A DNA stretch of 64,000 nucleotides, taken from the NCBI GenBank assembly GCA_025200525.1, contig CM045762.1:27873600-27937599 (forward strand). The letters run 5' to 3'. Of the stretch, positions 1 through 11,788 are shown piece after piece. Position numbers and translations under genes: made by a program. The notes under the pieces were generated by a model. That model ran no database searches. It was not told where the DNA came from and worked only from the letters and a program-made list of their open reading frames with translations. Within the stretch, counting starts at the first letter, position 1; each line of letters begins with the position of its first letter. Source of the stretch: Camellia lanceoleosa. Taxonomy: Eukaryota; Streptophyta; Magnoliopsida; Ericales; Theaceae.

Positions 1-215
1 TGGTCAATTCGCGGTAAGGGGAAGCTATCTTTGGGACAAGCTCGGTTGACTGTCTTGTAGTCGACACAAACTCGCCACTTTCCATTCTTCTTGGGCACTA
101 CTACTATGTTGGAGATCCACCGAGGGTAATGCACTTCCTGAATTGCTCGTGCCTCAAGCAAATTTTTGACTTCCTCTGTTACTACCTCGGCGTGATGCAA
201 CGCTGATCTCCTTGT
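1..215 (-). pseudogene. Reverse transcriptase N-terminus of element 1 (cut by window edge)
   Basis: Directly downstream of the TGA at 216-218 the same frame stays open to the window edge and reads as the start of a gypsy RT. Visible motifs are EVHYPRWISNIVVVPKKN, KWRVCVDYKTVNRACPKD and SFPLPRID. Because a stop codon separates it from the protease, the polyprotein of this copy is interrupted. The rest of RT, RNase H and integrase would lie left of the window. Confidence 0.85.
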
Positions 216-1874
216 TCACTGGATGACTGGCTTTGCTCCAGGGAAGACGTTGAGGTGATGGCAGATAAAACTTGGATCAAGGTCGGGCATGTCGTAAGGC
301 GACCATGCAAAAACTTCGATGTTGGCCATCAAAAACTCAACCATCTCGGTCCTTTCTTGGGCGGTAAGGCTGGAACCGAGCAGGAAGAACTTATCCGGCT
401 GCTCCATATCGATTCGCACCTCAACCAAGTCCTCCACAGCTTTGTCCTCGGCCTTAGTGCCCACGTCCTCCAGAACACCTCGGTCTTCCGGTCTTTCTAT
501 CATTTGTACGAAGCCTTTGGCAGCCCGGCTTCCGTTCACTGCCACGAAGCACTGTTCGGACATAACTTGATCCCCCAAAATCTCCTCGATTGCCCCCATA
601 GCTGAGGGGAATCTCATCACCTGGTGGTAGGTCGATGCTACAGCTTGCATGGCGTGAAGCCATCCCCTTCCAAGGATGAGGTTGTAAGTTGAAGGTATGT
701 GTAACACCCAAAACTCCACCTGCTTGACGACGGATCCCGCTTTGACCGGCAGGATAATCTTTCCCAAGGGCCACTCTGGCTGTGAGTTGAAACCAACAAG
801 TGGCGAAGTTGCTGGAGCCAAGTCTGTCTCTCGGAGCTTGAGTTGCTTGAACGCGTCGTAATACATGATCTCAACCGAGCTTCCCTGATCGATCAAGATC
901 CGTTTGACATCAAATTCCTTGACGCGAAGTGTCACTACTAGGGCATCGTTGTGCGGCGTCTGGATACGCTCTAAATCCCTTGAAGTGAAACTTATCACAT
1001 CTTTCTCTTCGGTCTTTCCCCTCTTGACGGCGGGCTGTGCCGAAAAAACTTCCCTCATATGCTCTGCTTTCTTGATCATACCCCGGAGTTCGCAAATACG
1101 TTCCAGTTCCACTATGCCGTGGATGACATTAATAACTCCTTGTGGCGGCGCATCTCGATCATCCTGTCCCCTAGGATCAACCGGAGCATGATTCGGCTTT
1201 ACGCCGCCATCAATGTAAAAGTCTAGGTGCCCGGCCGCGACCAGCTCTTCTAAGTGTTGCCTTAAAGGCAAACAATCCTCAGTCCCGTGGCCTCTCTCCT
1301 GGTAGAATGTGCAACGATACCGCGGATTGTAGCCCTTCTGTCTATCGCCCAACTTAGCGGGAAACCGGACATACTCCTCGTCTCGGATCTTACTAAGTAT
1401 GCGATAGATTGGAATCTTGAAGACCGTGGTGATGCCAGTCCTTACCTTCAATCTTCTATTGGCATCCGTTCCATCATCTCGGTTGTAATTATCCCGGTCG
1501 TTCCGTCGTCCTCTACCCCGGTTCTTACGATTCGAACCACGGTCTGATTCCTCTGCTCTATCACTGGAGCGGCTGGACTCCTGCCCAACTGCGTGCACTT
1601 TGCCTGTTGCCTTCTTGTCTGTAGCTGCTGGAGTTATCTTTACGGTAGACGCCGACTCGTCATCCTCAACCTGGATGTGTTCATTGATGCGCTGCATGAG
1701 CTGGCCCATGGACGTCGGCTGATGCATGGTAAGCGAGTCCCATGACCTATGTCGGCCAGGAGACCACGCTTGTCTTGAGTAATTGCTAGGTTGACCGGCA
1801 ATCCAAGATCTCATTGAAGGTCTCCCAATATCTGAAGTTATGCGCCTACGTGTCGCTCGGTTCCATCTTGACAC
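216..1874 (-). pseudogene. gag C-terminus and aspartic protease of element 1
   Basis: A 552-codon frame that overlaps the end of the gag frame. The first 45 or so residues are out-of-frame gag. After that come the gag tail, a zinc-knuckle-like segment (CTFYQERGHGTEDC near residues 190-205), and a retropepsin domain with RILIDQGSSVEIMYY (about 327-342) and the flap/C-terminal motif NLILGRGWLHAM (about 398-409). It ends at an in-frame TGA (216-218), immediately before the sequence that encodes RT. The active-site motif is D-Q-G-S-S, as commonly seen in this type of element. Confidence 0.8.
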
Positions 1875-2898
1875 TCAGTAGGTGATCCACTTCCTTCGGT
1901 GTTTTGGTGTTAGTCTTGAAACGCGTCACAAAGGCTTCGGCCAACTGATGCCATCTCTCTATACTTCCCTCCGGCAGCCTTTCGAACCACTTCAAACCCA
2001 GTTCGCCCAAACTTGACGGAAAGATGAGGCACATAAGAGCGTCATTCCGCCTATGTCCGGCCATGACCTGTCGAAAATGGCTTATGTGCATGCAAGGATC
2101 CGTCTTTCTGTCGTACAATGTGAACTTCGGCTGGTGGAAGCCCGACGGAAGAGGTGTCGTCTCTATTTCCAGGGAGAAAGAGGTGGCGCTCAACCTTGCC
2201 AAGTCGGAATCCACCAGAAGCGGTGCTGCTTGGCGGGGTGGAGGCATTCTGACCTCCTCGCTAGCATGAACTCCGTAAGATAACTGCTGGAACGCCGGTA
2301 TCCTTTGAGCCTCCCGCCGGCGAGCCCGCTCCTTTAATACTGCCCACAAGTCTTCTGTGTAGGCGGAATAGGAGTACCTCGACGTCGTCGCCGGACGTGA
2401 GGGTTGGTAAGTACTATCTTGCGCGCTAGACTTCTCTGCTCGCACATCAGAATCGCCAACCTTGTAACTTCTGGTAATGGAGATGGACAGAGTGTGTCGC
2501 TGACTCTGATTGCCTGAACGGCGAGGTTGGGTGCGCTCACTGTGGTCTCCCACTCCAGCTACACCCTTCCCTTTAACATGCCGCTTCAGCTCCTCCATCT
2601 CTGCCGCCATGCGTCGGATGACGGCGTCCTGGTCCTTCAGTTTGTTCTCCAGGCGCCTGGCGTGTGAGTCCCGCCGCCGCCGATGTCCGTCTGGACTCCG
2701 TGAATGGCCATGACTCCTGCCGCGCTTATCGCGCGTCTCGACCATCCTCACCGGAAATGTTTCCAGGTTAGACATCGGAATGACGTCGGGATGCCCCTCT
2801 CTCCGCCTGCCGGACTCCGGCGTGACTCCATCGATGGCGGACAACGGAAACTCTTCGTTGTTCGCCATAGTCGGCGATCGGACGAGCGTGGAAGACAA
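1846..2898 (-). pseudogene. gag of element 1, broken
   Basis: A 350-codon ORF starting at 2898, about 20 bases from the PBS. A basic, Arg/Ser/His-rich stretch lies around residues 55-85, followed by a coiled-coil-like segment. The retrotransposon gag core follows, with the motifs LKWFERLPEGSIERWHQLA and FVTRF near residues 300-330. The ORF stops after KMEPSDT, where related gags continue. Further gag sequence is recognisable past the stop but needs another frame, with more stops between about 1750 and 1870, so this gag is decayed by nonsense and frameshift changes. The Gag role (capsid assembly, RNA packaging) comes from the family. Confidence 0.8.
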
Positions 2899-2916
2899 GG
2901 TTTTATCTACAAGAAT

Positions 2917-2934
2917 TTCCCACAGACGGCGCCA
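2917..2934 (-). other. Primer binding site of element 1
   Basis: Minus strand reads TGGCGCCGTCTGTGGGAA two bases inside the LTR, a typical plant gypsy PBS complementary to a tRNA 3' end. Element 3 carries the same sequence with two substitutions. Confidence 0.8.
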
Positions 2935-2936
2935 AT

Positions 2937-3715
2937 TGTACAGGGAGCAAACATTCAGGCAAGCCTGTACTCCTTTCTTCCAAGCTCTGACTCTGTCCGA
3001 TCACCTGAAAGTACAACGGTGGTGAGCTATCCGACGGTGTGTGGCCGGAAAATCCTTCCGACGGTCAAATTAGCACACACCTTGGGATAGAGACAGAGAG
3101 AGGAGAGAGTGTTTGAGTGTAAGAATTTCCTTACGAAATGTTCATTGTCCGCGTATGGGGAGCACAGACATGCCTATATACCCTCTGCGCCCCATATCCA
3201 CTCCCAGTCATCTCTTGACACGTGGCTCTGCCATCCCATCTGTCAACGTAAACCTTGCTGTGCATTACCTAACCTCAACTGCCAAATTTTCCCATTCGAG
3301 CATGGCCGTCCAATCATGGCCGTGCTGTGCTTCATACCCAAGCACTTCACTGGCTAAGCACAAGGAGAACCGGGCTAGTTAACATCTCGGCAAGCCGAGC
3401 AGGACATCTCGTGTTACATTTTCGGCCAAGCAAACGGTTACCTCGGCTGACCACGTCTTTCCGGGCGCCGGTCACTTTACTTGACTGGCTTCATCATCGC
3501 CAGAACATGCTGCTCGGTCCAACCGAGCATTGCCTTACCGAGCAGTTTTCCTTCCGGGCTGGATGGCGCATTCTTGGACCAACGCCTGCCCGGCCCAACT
3601 GCTAGCAGCCTGATACTAAATGGATCGCAAGTCATCTCGGCCCAATGATCCACTTGGCTGCCAATCTTCTCGGCCGTTACCTCGGCCCACTTCAAGATCA
3701 TAAATATCCCTCTCA
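2937..3715 (-). repeat. 5' LTR of element 1 (779 bp)
   Basis: On the plus strand it starts TGTACAGGGAG and ends CCCTCTCA, the TG...CA ends of an LTR. It abuts a PBS on the left and a probable ATAAG target site on the right (3716-3720). A minus-strand TATA box (TATATAGGC) is visible at about 3174-3181, suitable as the LTR promoter. The matching 3' LTR should lie outside the window to the left. Confidence 0.85.
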
Positions 3716-3720
3716 ATAAG

Positions 3721-3997
3721 TTAGGCTCACGTCTAAAAACCTCACTACCCAACTATAAATCACCACTTACCACTTACTAAAATATTTAATGTGTAGTGTT
3801 TCACAACGTATTTCTTTAATAATAAAATTCCCAATTTATTATACATTTATTTATTATTATTTATTTAGTTATTATTATTGTCATTACATGTATATATATA
3901 TATTTGTTTATTATTATTTATTTATTTTTATTTCTATTTATTTATTTTTTGAGTTCTATTTATTGTAATATTAAATTTAAAACATTCGGGTGTCACA
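3721..3997 (-). repeat. Fragment of the 3' LTR of element 2
   Basis: Near-identical to 10816-11099, sharing the stretch around ACCACTTACCACTTAC, the long TTTATTATTATT run and the end GGGTGTCACA. It is cut at 3716-3720 by the insertion of element 1. Confidence 0.9.
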
Positions 3998-4014
3998 TTT
4001 CTCTTCTCCTTAAA
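3998..4014 (-). other. Polypurine tract of element 2
   Basis: The minus strand reads AAGGAGAAGAGAAA directly before the 3' LTR, the expected place for plus-strand priming in an LTR element. Confidence 0.7.
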
Positions 4015-5344
4015 AGAAGTTTGTCCCAAAATTTAACGTACCTTGGTTTTCGAAGAGTTGTGGATATTTGGCTCGCATTTGGCTTTCAATTTCCCACGTT
4101 GCTTCTTCGATACGATAGTTTCTCCATAAGACCTTTACGAGGGATATAGTCTTATTTCGAAGGATCTGATCACGATGATCGAGAATCTGTACAGGTTGCT
4201 CTTCGTAAGAGAGATCTTCTTGAACTTCTAGGTTCTCATGATCGACAATATGCTCTGGATCTCGAAGATATCGACGAAGCATCGAAATGTGAAACACATT
4301 ATGGACATTGGATAGTTCGGGTGGAAGCGCAAGACGATATGCTACAGGACCAATCCTTTCTAGTATCTCGAATGGACCGATGTATCGTGGTCTTAACTTT
4401 CCTCGCATTCCAAATCGGATAACCCCTCTTGTCGGTGAGATCTTAAGGAACACATGATCTCCTATTTGAAATTCTAAGTCTCGTCTCCGTTTATCTGCAT
4501 AACTTTTCTGGCGGCTCTGGACAGTGCGAATTCGTTGTTAGATGAGTTGGATTTTATCGCTCGTTATTTGCACGATCTCGGGGCCTAAAAATTTACATCT
4601 CCGACTTAGTCAACACAGAGGTGATCGACATCTCCTTTCATCTGATTGCCTCATACGGTGCCATTCCAATACTTGCATGGTAGCTATTATTATCTGTGAA
4701 CTCCACTAAAGGTAGATGATCATCGGTTTCCTTTGAGGTCTAGCACACACAAACGTAACATATCTTCCAAGGTTTGGATCGTCTTTTCAGATTGCCCATC
4801 AGTTTGCGAGTGATAAGCTGTGCTAAACCTTAGAGTGGTTCCCAAAGCTTTTTGTAATTTGTTCCAGAAGTGAGATCTGGCGAGGGTCTCTATCGGATAT
4901 GATTGGCGGGGTGCCGTGCAAACAAATGATTTCCTTAATGTGAGAGCGGCGAACTTAGAGAGGAGTACATGATTACGATTGGTAGAAAATCGTCGACCGT
5001 CAATCGATCTCGATAACCCATATTGCGTCATTTTTGAGATTGATTGTGGTGGTCCGACCACGAAATCCATAATATGCTCCCATTTCCATTCGGAATAGGA
5101 GTGGTTGCAATATTCTGCTTGGTCTCTGATGCTCTGCTTTAACTTGTTAACAACGCAGGCATTTGGAGATATGGTTTGCTATGCCTTTCTTCATTCCTAT
5201 CCACCAGAAGTGTTCCTGCAGATCGTGATACATCTTCGTATTGCCAAGATGGATCTCAAACCTTGAGCTATGAGCTTCTGCCAATATCTTTTTCTTGAGT
5301 TCTAGAAGGTCGGGTACACAAATTCGATTTTGAAATTTTAGCAT
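4010..5344 (-). pseudogene. Integrase and chromodomain of element 2, in fragments
   Basis: Three frames together cover an integrase. 5344-5147 has the HHCC zinc-binding region (motifs EIHLGNTKMYHDL and SKCLRC). 5070-4720 has part of the catalytic core, with the YHSQTDGQSEKTIQTLEDM motif that carries the catalytic Glu. 4453-4010 has the C-terminal domain (PRYIGPFEILERIGPVAYRL, NVHNVFHISMLRRYL) ending in a chromodomain-like segment (VLWRNYRIEEATWEIE). The chromodomain marks the chromovirus branch and, by family knowledge, can steer integration to modified chromatin. Frameshifts between and within the blocks make it non-functional. Confidence 0.85.
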
Positions 5345-5599
5345 CCCATTGCTTATTGTAAAGTCAGGATCAGACGTGTTTCCTTACTTCTCGTACTTTT
5401 TCTTTAAAAGTTTATCTTCACATTGGCGGGCTTTAATTTCTTCAATCAACTCGGGTTCCACGATTATGTTGGCGAGCAACCCATGGATTTTGCGGGAAAC
5501 GAGGGTACATGCCAAACTTTTGGTCGTTTTTCAATTTAATGCATCTGTTACTACGTTAACTTTGCTGGGATGATGATGGATCTCTATGTCGTAGTCCTT

Positions 5600-7353
5600 C
5601 ATAAATTCTAGCCATCGTCGTTGCCTCATATTCAATTCATTCTGTGTAAACAGATATTTGAGACTCTTGTGATCAGTGTAGATCTCGCAGGCTACTCCGT
5701 AAAGATAATGGCCTTGATTTTGAGGGCGAAGATCACCGCATCCAATTCTAGATCATGAGTTGGATAGTTCCTTTCTTGAGTCTTTAGTTAGTGGGAGGCA
5801 TAAGCAATGACCTTCCCATTTTGTATAAGAACGCAACCCAAACCATTGTATGAGGCATCGCTATAAATTACAAACCCTTCTACTTCCGCGGGGAGTGCTA
5901 GTATTGGAGCCGTCATGAGTCTGTTCTTCAATTCTTGGAAGCAACGTTCCTGCTTGTCCGTCCATTCAAAGGGTGTGTTCTTCTGAGTTAGCTGGGTCAA
6001 GGGTGAAGCTATCTTCGAGAAATCTTGCACAAAGTGCCAATAATAGCCGGCTAGGCCCAAGAAGCTTCGAATCTCTGATACGTTAGTAGGTCGTGGCCAA
6101 TCCATGATTGCTGCAACCTTCTGGGGATTAACTGAAATGCCATCTTTGTTAATGATATGACCGAGGAAGTGTACACTAGTGATCCAAAATTCACATTTCT
6201 TCAACTTGGCATAAAGTTTGTGATCACATAATGTCTGTAGAACTTTTCGCAAGCGGTGTTCATGATTTTCTGGTGATTTGGAGTATATGAGAATGTCGTC
6301 AATGAAGACAATGACGAACTCGTCAAGGTAGGGTTTGAACACTTGATTCATGAGGTCCATAAAGGCCGCTGGAGCATTGGTGACGCCAAATGGCATGACG
6401 AGGAACTCGTAGTGCCTGTAACGGGTTCTGAAGGAAGTCTTTTCGATGCTTTCCATTTTGACTTTTAGTTGATGATAACCAGAACGCAAGTCAATTTTTT
6501 AGAATACTTGGGTGCCTTGCAGTTGATCAAACAAGTTGTCAATTTGTGGCAGAGGGTACCGATTTTTTATGGTGACTTTATTTAGCTCTTGATAGTCGAT
6601 GTATAACCTCATTGTACCATCTTTCTTCTTTATGAACAGTACCGGAGCTCCCCAAGGTGAGGTACTTGGCGGATAAACCTTTGTTGATAGTTCTTGGAGT
6701 TGAGTTTTTAGTTCTTTCAATTCTGCCATGGACATGTGGTAAGGGGTCTTTGAGATTGGTTGTGTACTAGGTTGGGTTTCAATGGTGAATTCGATTTCTT
6801 GATCAATTAGGGTGCCAGGCAGGTCTTTAGGAAATACATCCGGAAATTCTCGAACTACAGGGATTGCATCAAGTGTAAGGGTCTCTTGTTGAGTATCAAT
6901 CACATAATAGATACAACCACAACAACCCTTTCTTAGTAGTCGTTGGGCTGTCATGAAGGATATAATACATAGAGGGGGAGAGGCTCCAATTCCTTCGGAG
7001 ACAAGCTCGAGTTGGTTTGGCGACCTGAGGAAGACCTTTTTGGCTTTACAATCGATAGAGACACGGTTGGCAGCTAACCAATCCATTCCTAAGATTACAT
7101 CAAAGGTACTAATGCAAAAGAGTATCAAGTCTACATGTAAAGTTTCACCTTTTAAGGATACAGTACAAGATTTATATACATCAGTACTAAGGGCGGAGTT
7201 TCCAGAAGGAAAAGACACAGATAGTACATGTCCTAAGGGTTCGGGTGTTGATGCCAACTTGGTAGTAAAGTGTGGTGTAACAAAAGAATGAGTTGATTTG
7301 GAGTCAAAGAGAACATGGGCTAAATGACCACAAACAGAAAGTCTACCTGACAC
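5600..7353 (-). pseudogene. Protease, reverse transcriptase and RNase H of element 2, broken
   Basis: 7353-6499 encodes a retropepsin domain ([14 protein letters not shown], then VILGMDWL) and the first RT blocks ([19 protein letters not shown]). An in-frame TAA at about 6499 interrupts RT. 6489-5788 resumes with RSGYHQLKV, the catalytic [12 protein letters not shown] block and [12 protein letters not shown]. RNase H follows to about 5600 but only in other frames. In the protease the usual active-site D-S/T-G reads D-S-K here, so the enzyme would be dead even without the stop. Confidence 0.85.
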
Positions 7354-7479
7354 GACATTCTCAGTAACTTATGGGTTTCCAAGCACTAGAGCAAAAGCTC
7401 TTCCTTGGCATTTCTGGTCTTTCTTCACTTCTCCAGATATCGCGGGTTTTTGCACTGGTGCAGAGGGGCTAGCTGTAGG

Positions 7480-8400
7480 ACTGGTAAGCTTTGGACAATC
7501 TCTTAGCAAGTGGCCAACTTGGCCACATCTAAAGCATGCTCCTGTATGTTGACGACATTGTCCCCAATGGGTCTTTCCACAAGTAGTGCAAGTTGGAATG
7601 ATGCCACCTCTGGGATTTGTAGGACCTTGATTGCTTGAACTAGTTGTGCCCGTATTTACTCTCTTGGAAGGTGCGACACCGGGTCTTTTGTTATCTCTTT
7701 TCCAAAATCGTTTTCTTTAGCTTGGTTCTCCGGAACGCAAGGCTTTAATCCCTTTTTCCGCAATGTATGCTCGATCTGCCACCGCCGCATAGGTTGGTAG
7801 TTTCAAAACCTCCAGCCTATCCTTAATTTTAGGTTCTAATCCTATTTCGAATTTTCTGACTTTTCGAGCTTCGGTGGGAATGACATATATTGCGAACCGG
7901 GCCAGTTGTGTGAACTTAGTTGTGTGAACTTACTTTCATATTCGGCCACTGTCATGGTTCCTTGTCTTAGATGTATGAATTCTGACGCTTTTTGTTCTCG
8001 TAGTGAATCTAGGAAATACTTTTCGTAGAATACCTCTAAAAATCTTGTCCAAGTCATAATATTTTCCTTCTCCAAGGTAAGAAGTCACCATTCTTGTGCA
8101 TCATCTTTGAAGGTGAAGCTGGCAAAAGTCACATTCTGTCTTTCTGTGTAAGGTAGCGCACCAAAGATTTTCTCCGTATCCCTAACCCAAGCCTCTGCTA
8201 CTAGTGGGTTTGGACTGCCAATAAACGTGGTGGGTTTCAGATCTTGAAATTGTTTAATCGCAGTCGATTCTTCTCGTCTCTCTAATGTCCCATTGGTTAT
8301 CTTTGGTTTGCAAGGCACGCAAAAGTTGATATTGCTCTTTCCATGATTTGTTCCATTGGGATGGTACTTGGTGATGATCCGGTTTCATTTCCTTCGTTAG
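7480..8400 (-). pseudogene. gag of element 2, in fragments
   Basis: 8318-8085 and 8075-7842 are two adjacent frames that together read as a retrotransposon gag core (TTFIGSPNPLVAEAWVRDTE; then WTRFLEVFYEKYFLDSLR and MTVAEYESKFTQL). A CCHC zinc knuckle (CFRCGQVGHLLRDC) lies near 7495-7540. The frames are separated by a frameshift and a stop at about 8075-8085. Confidence 0.8.
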
Positions 8401-8689
8401 CTATTACTACAAGGTAAAATGATATAAGCGTGACATCATATTGATATAATTTTGATACAACGTCATATATAACGTATTAGTTTTATTATCACCACATTCA
8501 TATATAACATATTAGTTTTACTATCACCTTAATATCACCACATTCATATATAATATATTAGTTTTACCATCACGTTAATATTACTACATCAATACCATAT
8601 ATATACATCGTTGTTACCATACACAGGGCATTACTCTGGCGGTCACAAATTAATGTCTAATCCTACTGATATAAAAAGATTAGACTACT

Positions 8690-9415
8690 CATGGTCAGCT
8701 CACAAAAAGGGTCTTCTGGTCAGACGTCTGGAATGGACCATTAGGCCACCAAGAGAACTGGCTTCGGAAAAATGGCCCATAAAATAACCTCGGAAACTCA
8801 TTCTGCATGATGGACTCAAACTCCCACCCATTGAGCTCTACTCCGAAGCAGCTCCATACTACCTGGACTATGTAAACAGGAGCACCGTGATCATAACCCC
8901 AAAATTCCCGTCCAGTAATCTGTATCGGTGTCTCCAAGTATGATGCACTGTCGGTAAAGTCCACAGCTGGGGTATAGGCAACGTGCTAGGGAGGAGGTGT
9001 CGTGGTGCGAATGTGGCTACTAGGGTATGCGGGTCCCCTCATTTCTGCAAAGCCTACGAGTAGAGATGTGACCAAAAAATGTGGTGGTTCTAGATCTGGA
9101 GCAAGACCAACAACATGGGTCGGTCCTATGTACCTTTCATGAGTGCTACCTTAGCTAAGTCTCCAGAATATAAATCCTCATCGGGGTCAGCCTGCAAATA
9201 AATGGGTCTTCCCATGAGATGATCAAGTGTTGGATAGGCTTGCCTGACAAGACTTTCTGAGTCACCCCAGCTCTCTAATTGGTTCGGGAGGAGATGAGCT
9301 TCTGGGGGCTCGTACCAGAATAGCTCAATTAGGTTCGCCATTTCCCACAACACAAGAAAACTTAACCTAGACATATATATAACATGGTTTATTTGCGTTA
9401 GACCTACCACATAAT
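8690..9415 (-). other. Unassigned ORF region between PBS and gag of element 2
   Basis: Two minus-strand frames, 9410-9126 (94 codons) and 8964-8695 (89 codons), lie in the leader between the PBS and gag. The second contains REFWGYDHGAPVYIVQVVW and WEFESIMQNEFPRLFYG, a composition that looks protein-like, rich in Trp and Phe. The first contains SWGDSESLVRQAYPTLDHL. I do not recognise a domain. They could be remnants of one extra ORF carried upstream of gag and now broken by frameshifts. The other reading is chance open frames in a long leader. Confidence 0.4.
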
Positions 9416-9570
9416 AAATAATGCAAGTTTAATATATATATATATAATTTTTTTTCCAATTTAAATAATGTGAAAATTATACAGAAAAATTTAAAACTTA
9501 TACTATATATATATATTTTAATTTATTATTATTATTATTTTGTTTTTATTTTTTTTTTAAAAAAACTATT

Positions 9571-9582
9571 GCTCTGATACCA
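9571..9582 (-). other. Primer binding site of element 2 (initiator tRNA-Met type)
   Basis: Minus strand TGGTATCAGAGC, the standard complement of the plant initiator methionine tRNA 3' end, beside the 5' LTR. Confidence 0.85.
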
Positions 9583-9586
9583 CTTT

Positions 9587-11099
9587 TGTCACTACCCAAA
9601 CCTGGTACCCAAAGGTTTGGCATCGTAACAAGAAAAAAATGAAATAATTCAAATAATTTTATAGTCGTAGCACAAACGGAAAAATTAAATAAATTAAAAT
9701 AAAATAATGGGGTACCAAATGCTTATTTAAAAGGAAATAAATATAGCCATTTGATCTTTATTGTATTACAAGAGTCCGGAAAAAAAAAAAAACAGATAGA
9801 AACTAAAAAGAAAGACACAACGATTCATTCCCCATCTTGATCCCGCTAAACCTCGTTACCTAAAAGGGGTAACAGCTATAAGCACATAGCAGAGCGAGAA
9901 ATATTATACTATGAGTATTATGGTACAAAATAGCCATGGATAAGTATTTAAACTAAAACATTAACATAATTTGAGTTGAATACACAGATTATTTAAGTGG
10001 CAGAACTAAAATAAATAACTATAACCATGGTACAAAGTAGAACAGAACAGGGGTCACTAGAGTGACAATCAGAACAGGGGTCAATGGATTCATGACAAGC
10101 AGGGGACCACAGAGTGGCCAAACAGGGACTAATGGTTATTTAAGTCCCCCAAGGCGTGGGACTCCCGTGGTGGTATTTACACATTATAATTGTTTATAAG
10201 GTTATAGTTAAATATTCTTTAAAATATACACAAGCATATCTATGAATTTCATTTTCACAAATAGGGTTCAGAAAATAATCCACGTAACTGAAACCTTTAT
10301 AAAACATAACCTTTATTAATGTACTAATAAAACATAACTTTTATAAAATAAATCATGGTGAGTCAAAACATACGTAAACTATATTATGGTAACTCAAGAC
10401 ATATTTAAAACATATTATACTAGCTCAAGGTATAATATACTCACCTCTAGTACAAATTAATCCCTATTTTCCTCGCACTTTAGAGCCTCACTTGCTACGT
10501 TACGCTCACTACGCTCACCTTGTTTCTGTGCTTCACCAACGAACTTCACTACCCTATTTATACCTAAACAAGGTGTTAGGCCCAAGCAATAGTCGCATAC
10601 GTGGCAGCATTTCTCAATCCCCCTCTGATTTACCCCTTTTACTTTGACTTTTATACTTTGACCCTTATCCTTATTCAAGAGTCTTATCCCTTGTTTTTTT
10701 TTTTTTTTTGTTTAACCCTTATCCTGTGCCAACCAAGGTCTTGAGAATTGAATTATAAGTTTAAAGGGTTATTATCCTCTTTGGTAATCTACAATGATTC
10801 CTAAAAATTACGTATAATGATAAGTTAGGTTCATGTCTAAAAACCTCACTACCCAACTATAAATCACCACTTACCACTTACTAAAATATTTAATGTGTAG
10901 TGTTTCACAACGTATTTCTTTAATAATAAAATTCCCAATTGATTATGCATTTATTTATTATTATTTATTTAGTTATTATTATTGTCATTACATGTATATA
11001 TATATATATATATATTTGTTTATTATTATTTATTTATTTATTTTTTATTTTTGAGTTCTATTTATTGTAATATTAAATTTAAAACATTCGGGTGTCACA
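9587..11099 (-). repeat. 5' LTR of element 2 (about 1.5 kb)
   Basis: On the plus strand it runs from TGTCACTACCCAAACC, four bases after the PBS, to CATTCGGGTGTCACA. The last ~290 bases (10811-11099) match 3716-3997. Short ORFs inside (for example 10457-10678 minus) have no recognisable content. Confidence 0.85.
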
Positions 11100-11221
11100 T
11101 ACATGTACAAACAAGTTTCATATTTGTCATTTTCCAATACATTTTTCCATTTTTAAGTTGACTTTTAACTTCATATATGAAATGTAACGTCTTTCTGTTT
11201 TATATATCTCTATTTCTGCAG

Positions 11222-11788
11222 ATAAACAAGGTGTGTGCCAAGTTCAGGAAAAAAACCTTGGAACATCGTGAGTTGATGGAGACGGTCTTCATAGGGGCAT
11301 CAGCTACTGGTAAGCACTATTAGACCCCAGGAGAGAAACTTTCTAAAGCTGTTGATGACTCATCTGATTCAGTGCATAGTTTGGAAGCTCAGCCATTTGC
11401 TGATCCGATACCTGCAGGAGTACAGGACGTGGATTCAGATTCTTCACTGAAGCATGTTCCGATTGAAAAGGGAAAAATGAGAAAAATGCCATCAATAAGT
11501 GTTTCAAAGTCGAAGAAGGCAACCAGTGGAGCGTCAGTTATTGCGGAAAGCACGAACAATCTGACAGATGTGGTGCGTACGAAGAATCAGCAGGTTACGG
11601 TGAGGCACCTCACAGGCAACGAATCGTTGTACACTATTTCGGAGTGCATGCATCGCCTGTCGAGTATTTCATCCTTGATTGGTACGCCGTTATTCCACTT
11701 CGCCTCGACACTTATGGATAACGTTGATTTAAGGGAGGTGATGATGTGCCAGCCTGATGACGACCACATCATATGGTGGCTTACATAG
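11222..11788 (+). pseudogene. Harbinger-type Myb/SANT-like accessory protein, C-terminal exon
   Basis: An intron acceptor (TTTCTGCAG) ends at 11221. The exon opens with INKVCAKFRKKTLEHRELME and the motif FIGASATGKHY, which matches the end of the Myb/SANT-like DNA-binding domain of plant PIF/Harbinger ORF1 proteins, where the next residue is normally Trp but here is a TAG stop. The rest (11372-11788) has a low-complexity linker and a C-terminal helical region (ISECMHRLSSISSLIGTPL, LREVMMCQPDDDHIIWWL) typical of that protein type. The 5' exons are missing; element 2 ends at 11099 in what would be the preceding intron. By family, this protein acts with the transposase in DNA binding and nuclear import. 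Confidence 0.65.

Larger units (their letters stand above)
1..3715 (-). mobile_element. Ty3/gypsy LTR retrotransposon, Tat-like, partial (element 1)
   Basis: The window holds the 5' LTR, primer binding site, gag, protease and the first part of reverse transcriptase, all on the minus strand; the rest lies beyond the left edge. Order LTR-gag-PR-RT and the PBS type fit the Tat side of plant Ty3/gypsy (inference). The right boundary is precise: the LTR ends in CA at 3715 and is followed by ATAAG. The same ATAAG context is uninterrupted at about 10811-10820 in the other LTR of element 2, so element 1 inserted into that LTR. The coding region has stops and a frameshift, so this copy is not autonomous. 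Confidence 0.9.
3716..11099 (-). mobile_element. Ty3/gypsy chromovirus (element 2), interrupted by element 1
   Basis: Minus-strand element with 5' LTR 9587-11099, PBS 9571-9582, gag, PR, RT, RNase H, integrase and chromodomain, PPT, and the 5' remnant of the 3' LTR (3721-3997). The remainder of the 3' LTR should lie beyond element 1, outside the window. The LTR portions I could align differ at about 4 sites plus microsatellite length in some 250 bases, so it is fairly young, yet every coding domain has stops or frameshifts. The base run TACAT at 11100-11104 is the candidate target duplication; its partner is out of view. Confidence 0.9.

Noticed and set aside
2704..3605. Plus-strand ORFs of 80-128 codons
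   Set aside because: They lie in the LTR and antisense to gag of element 1, without domains.
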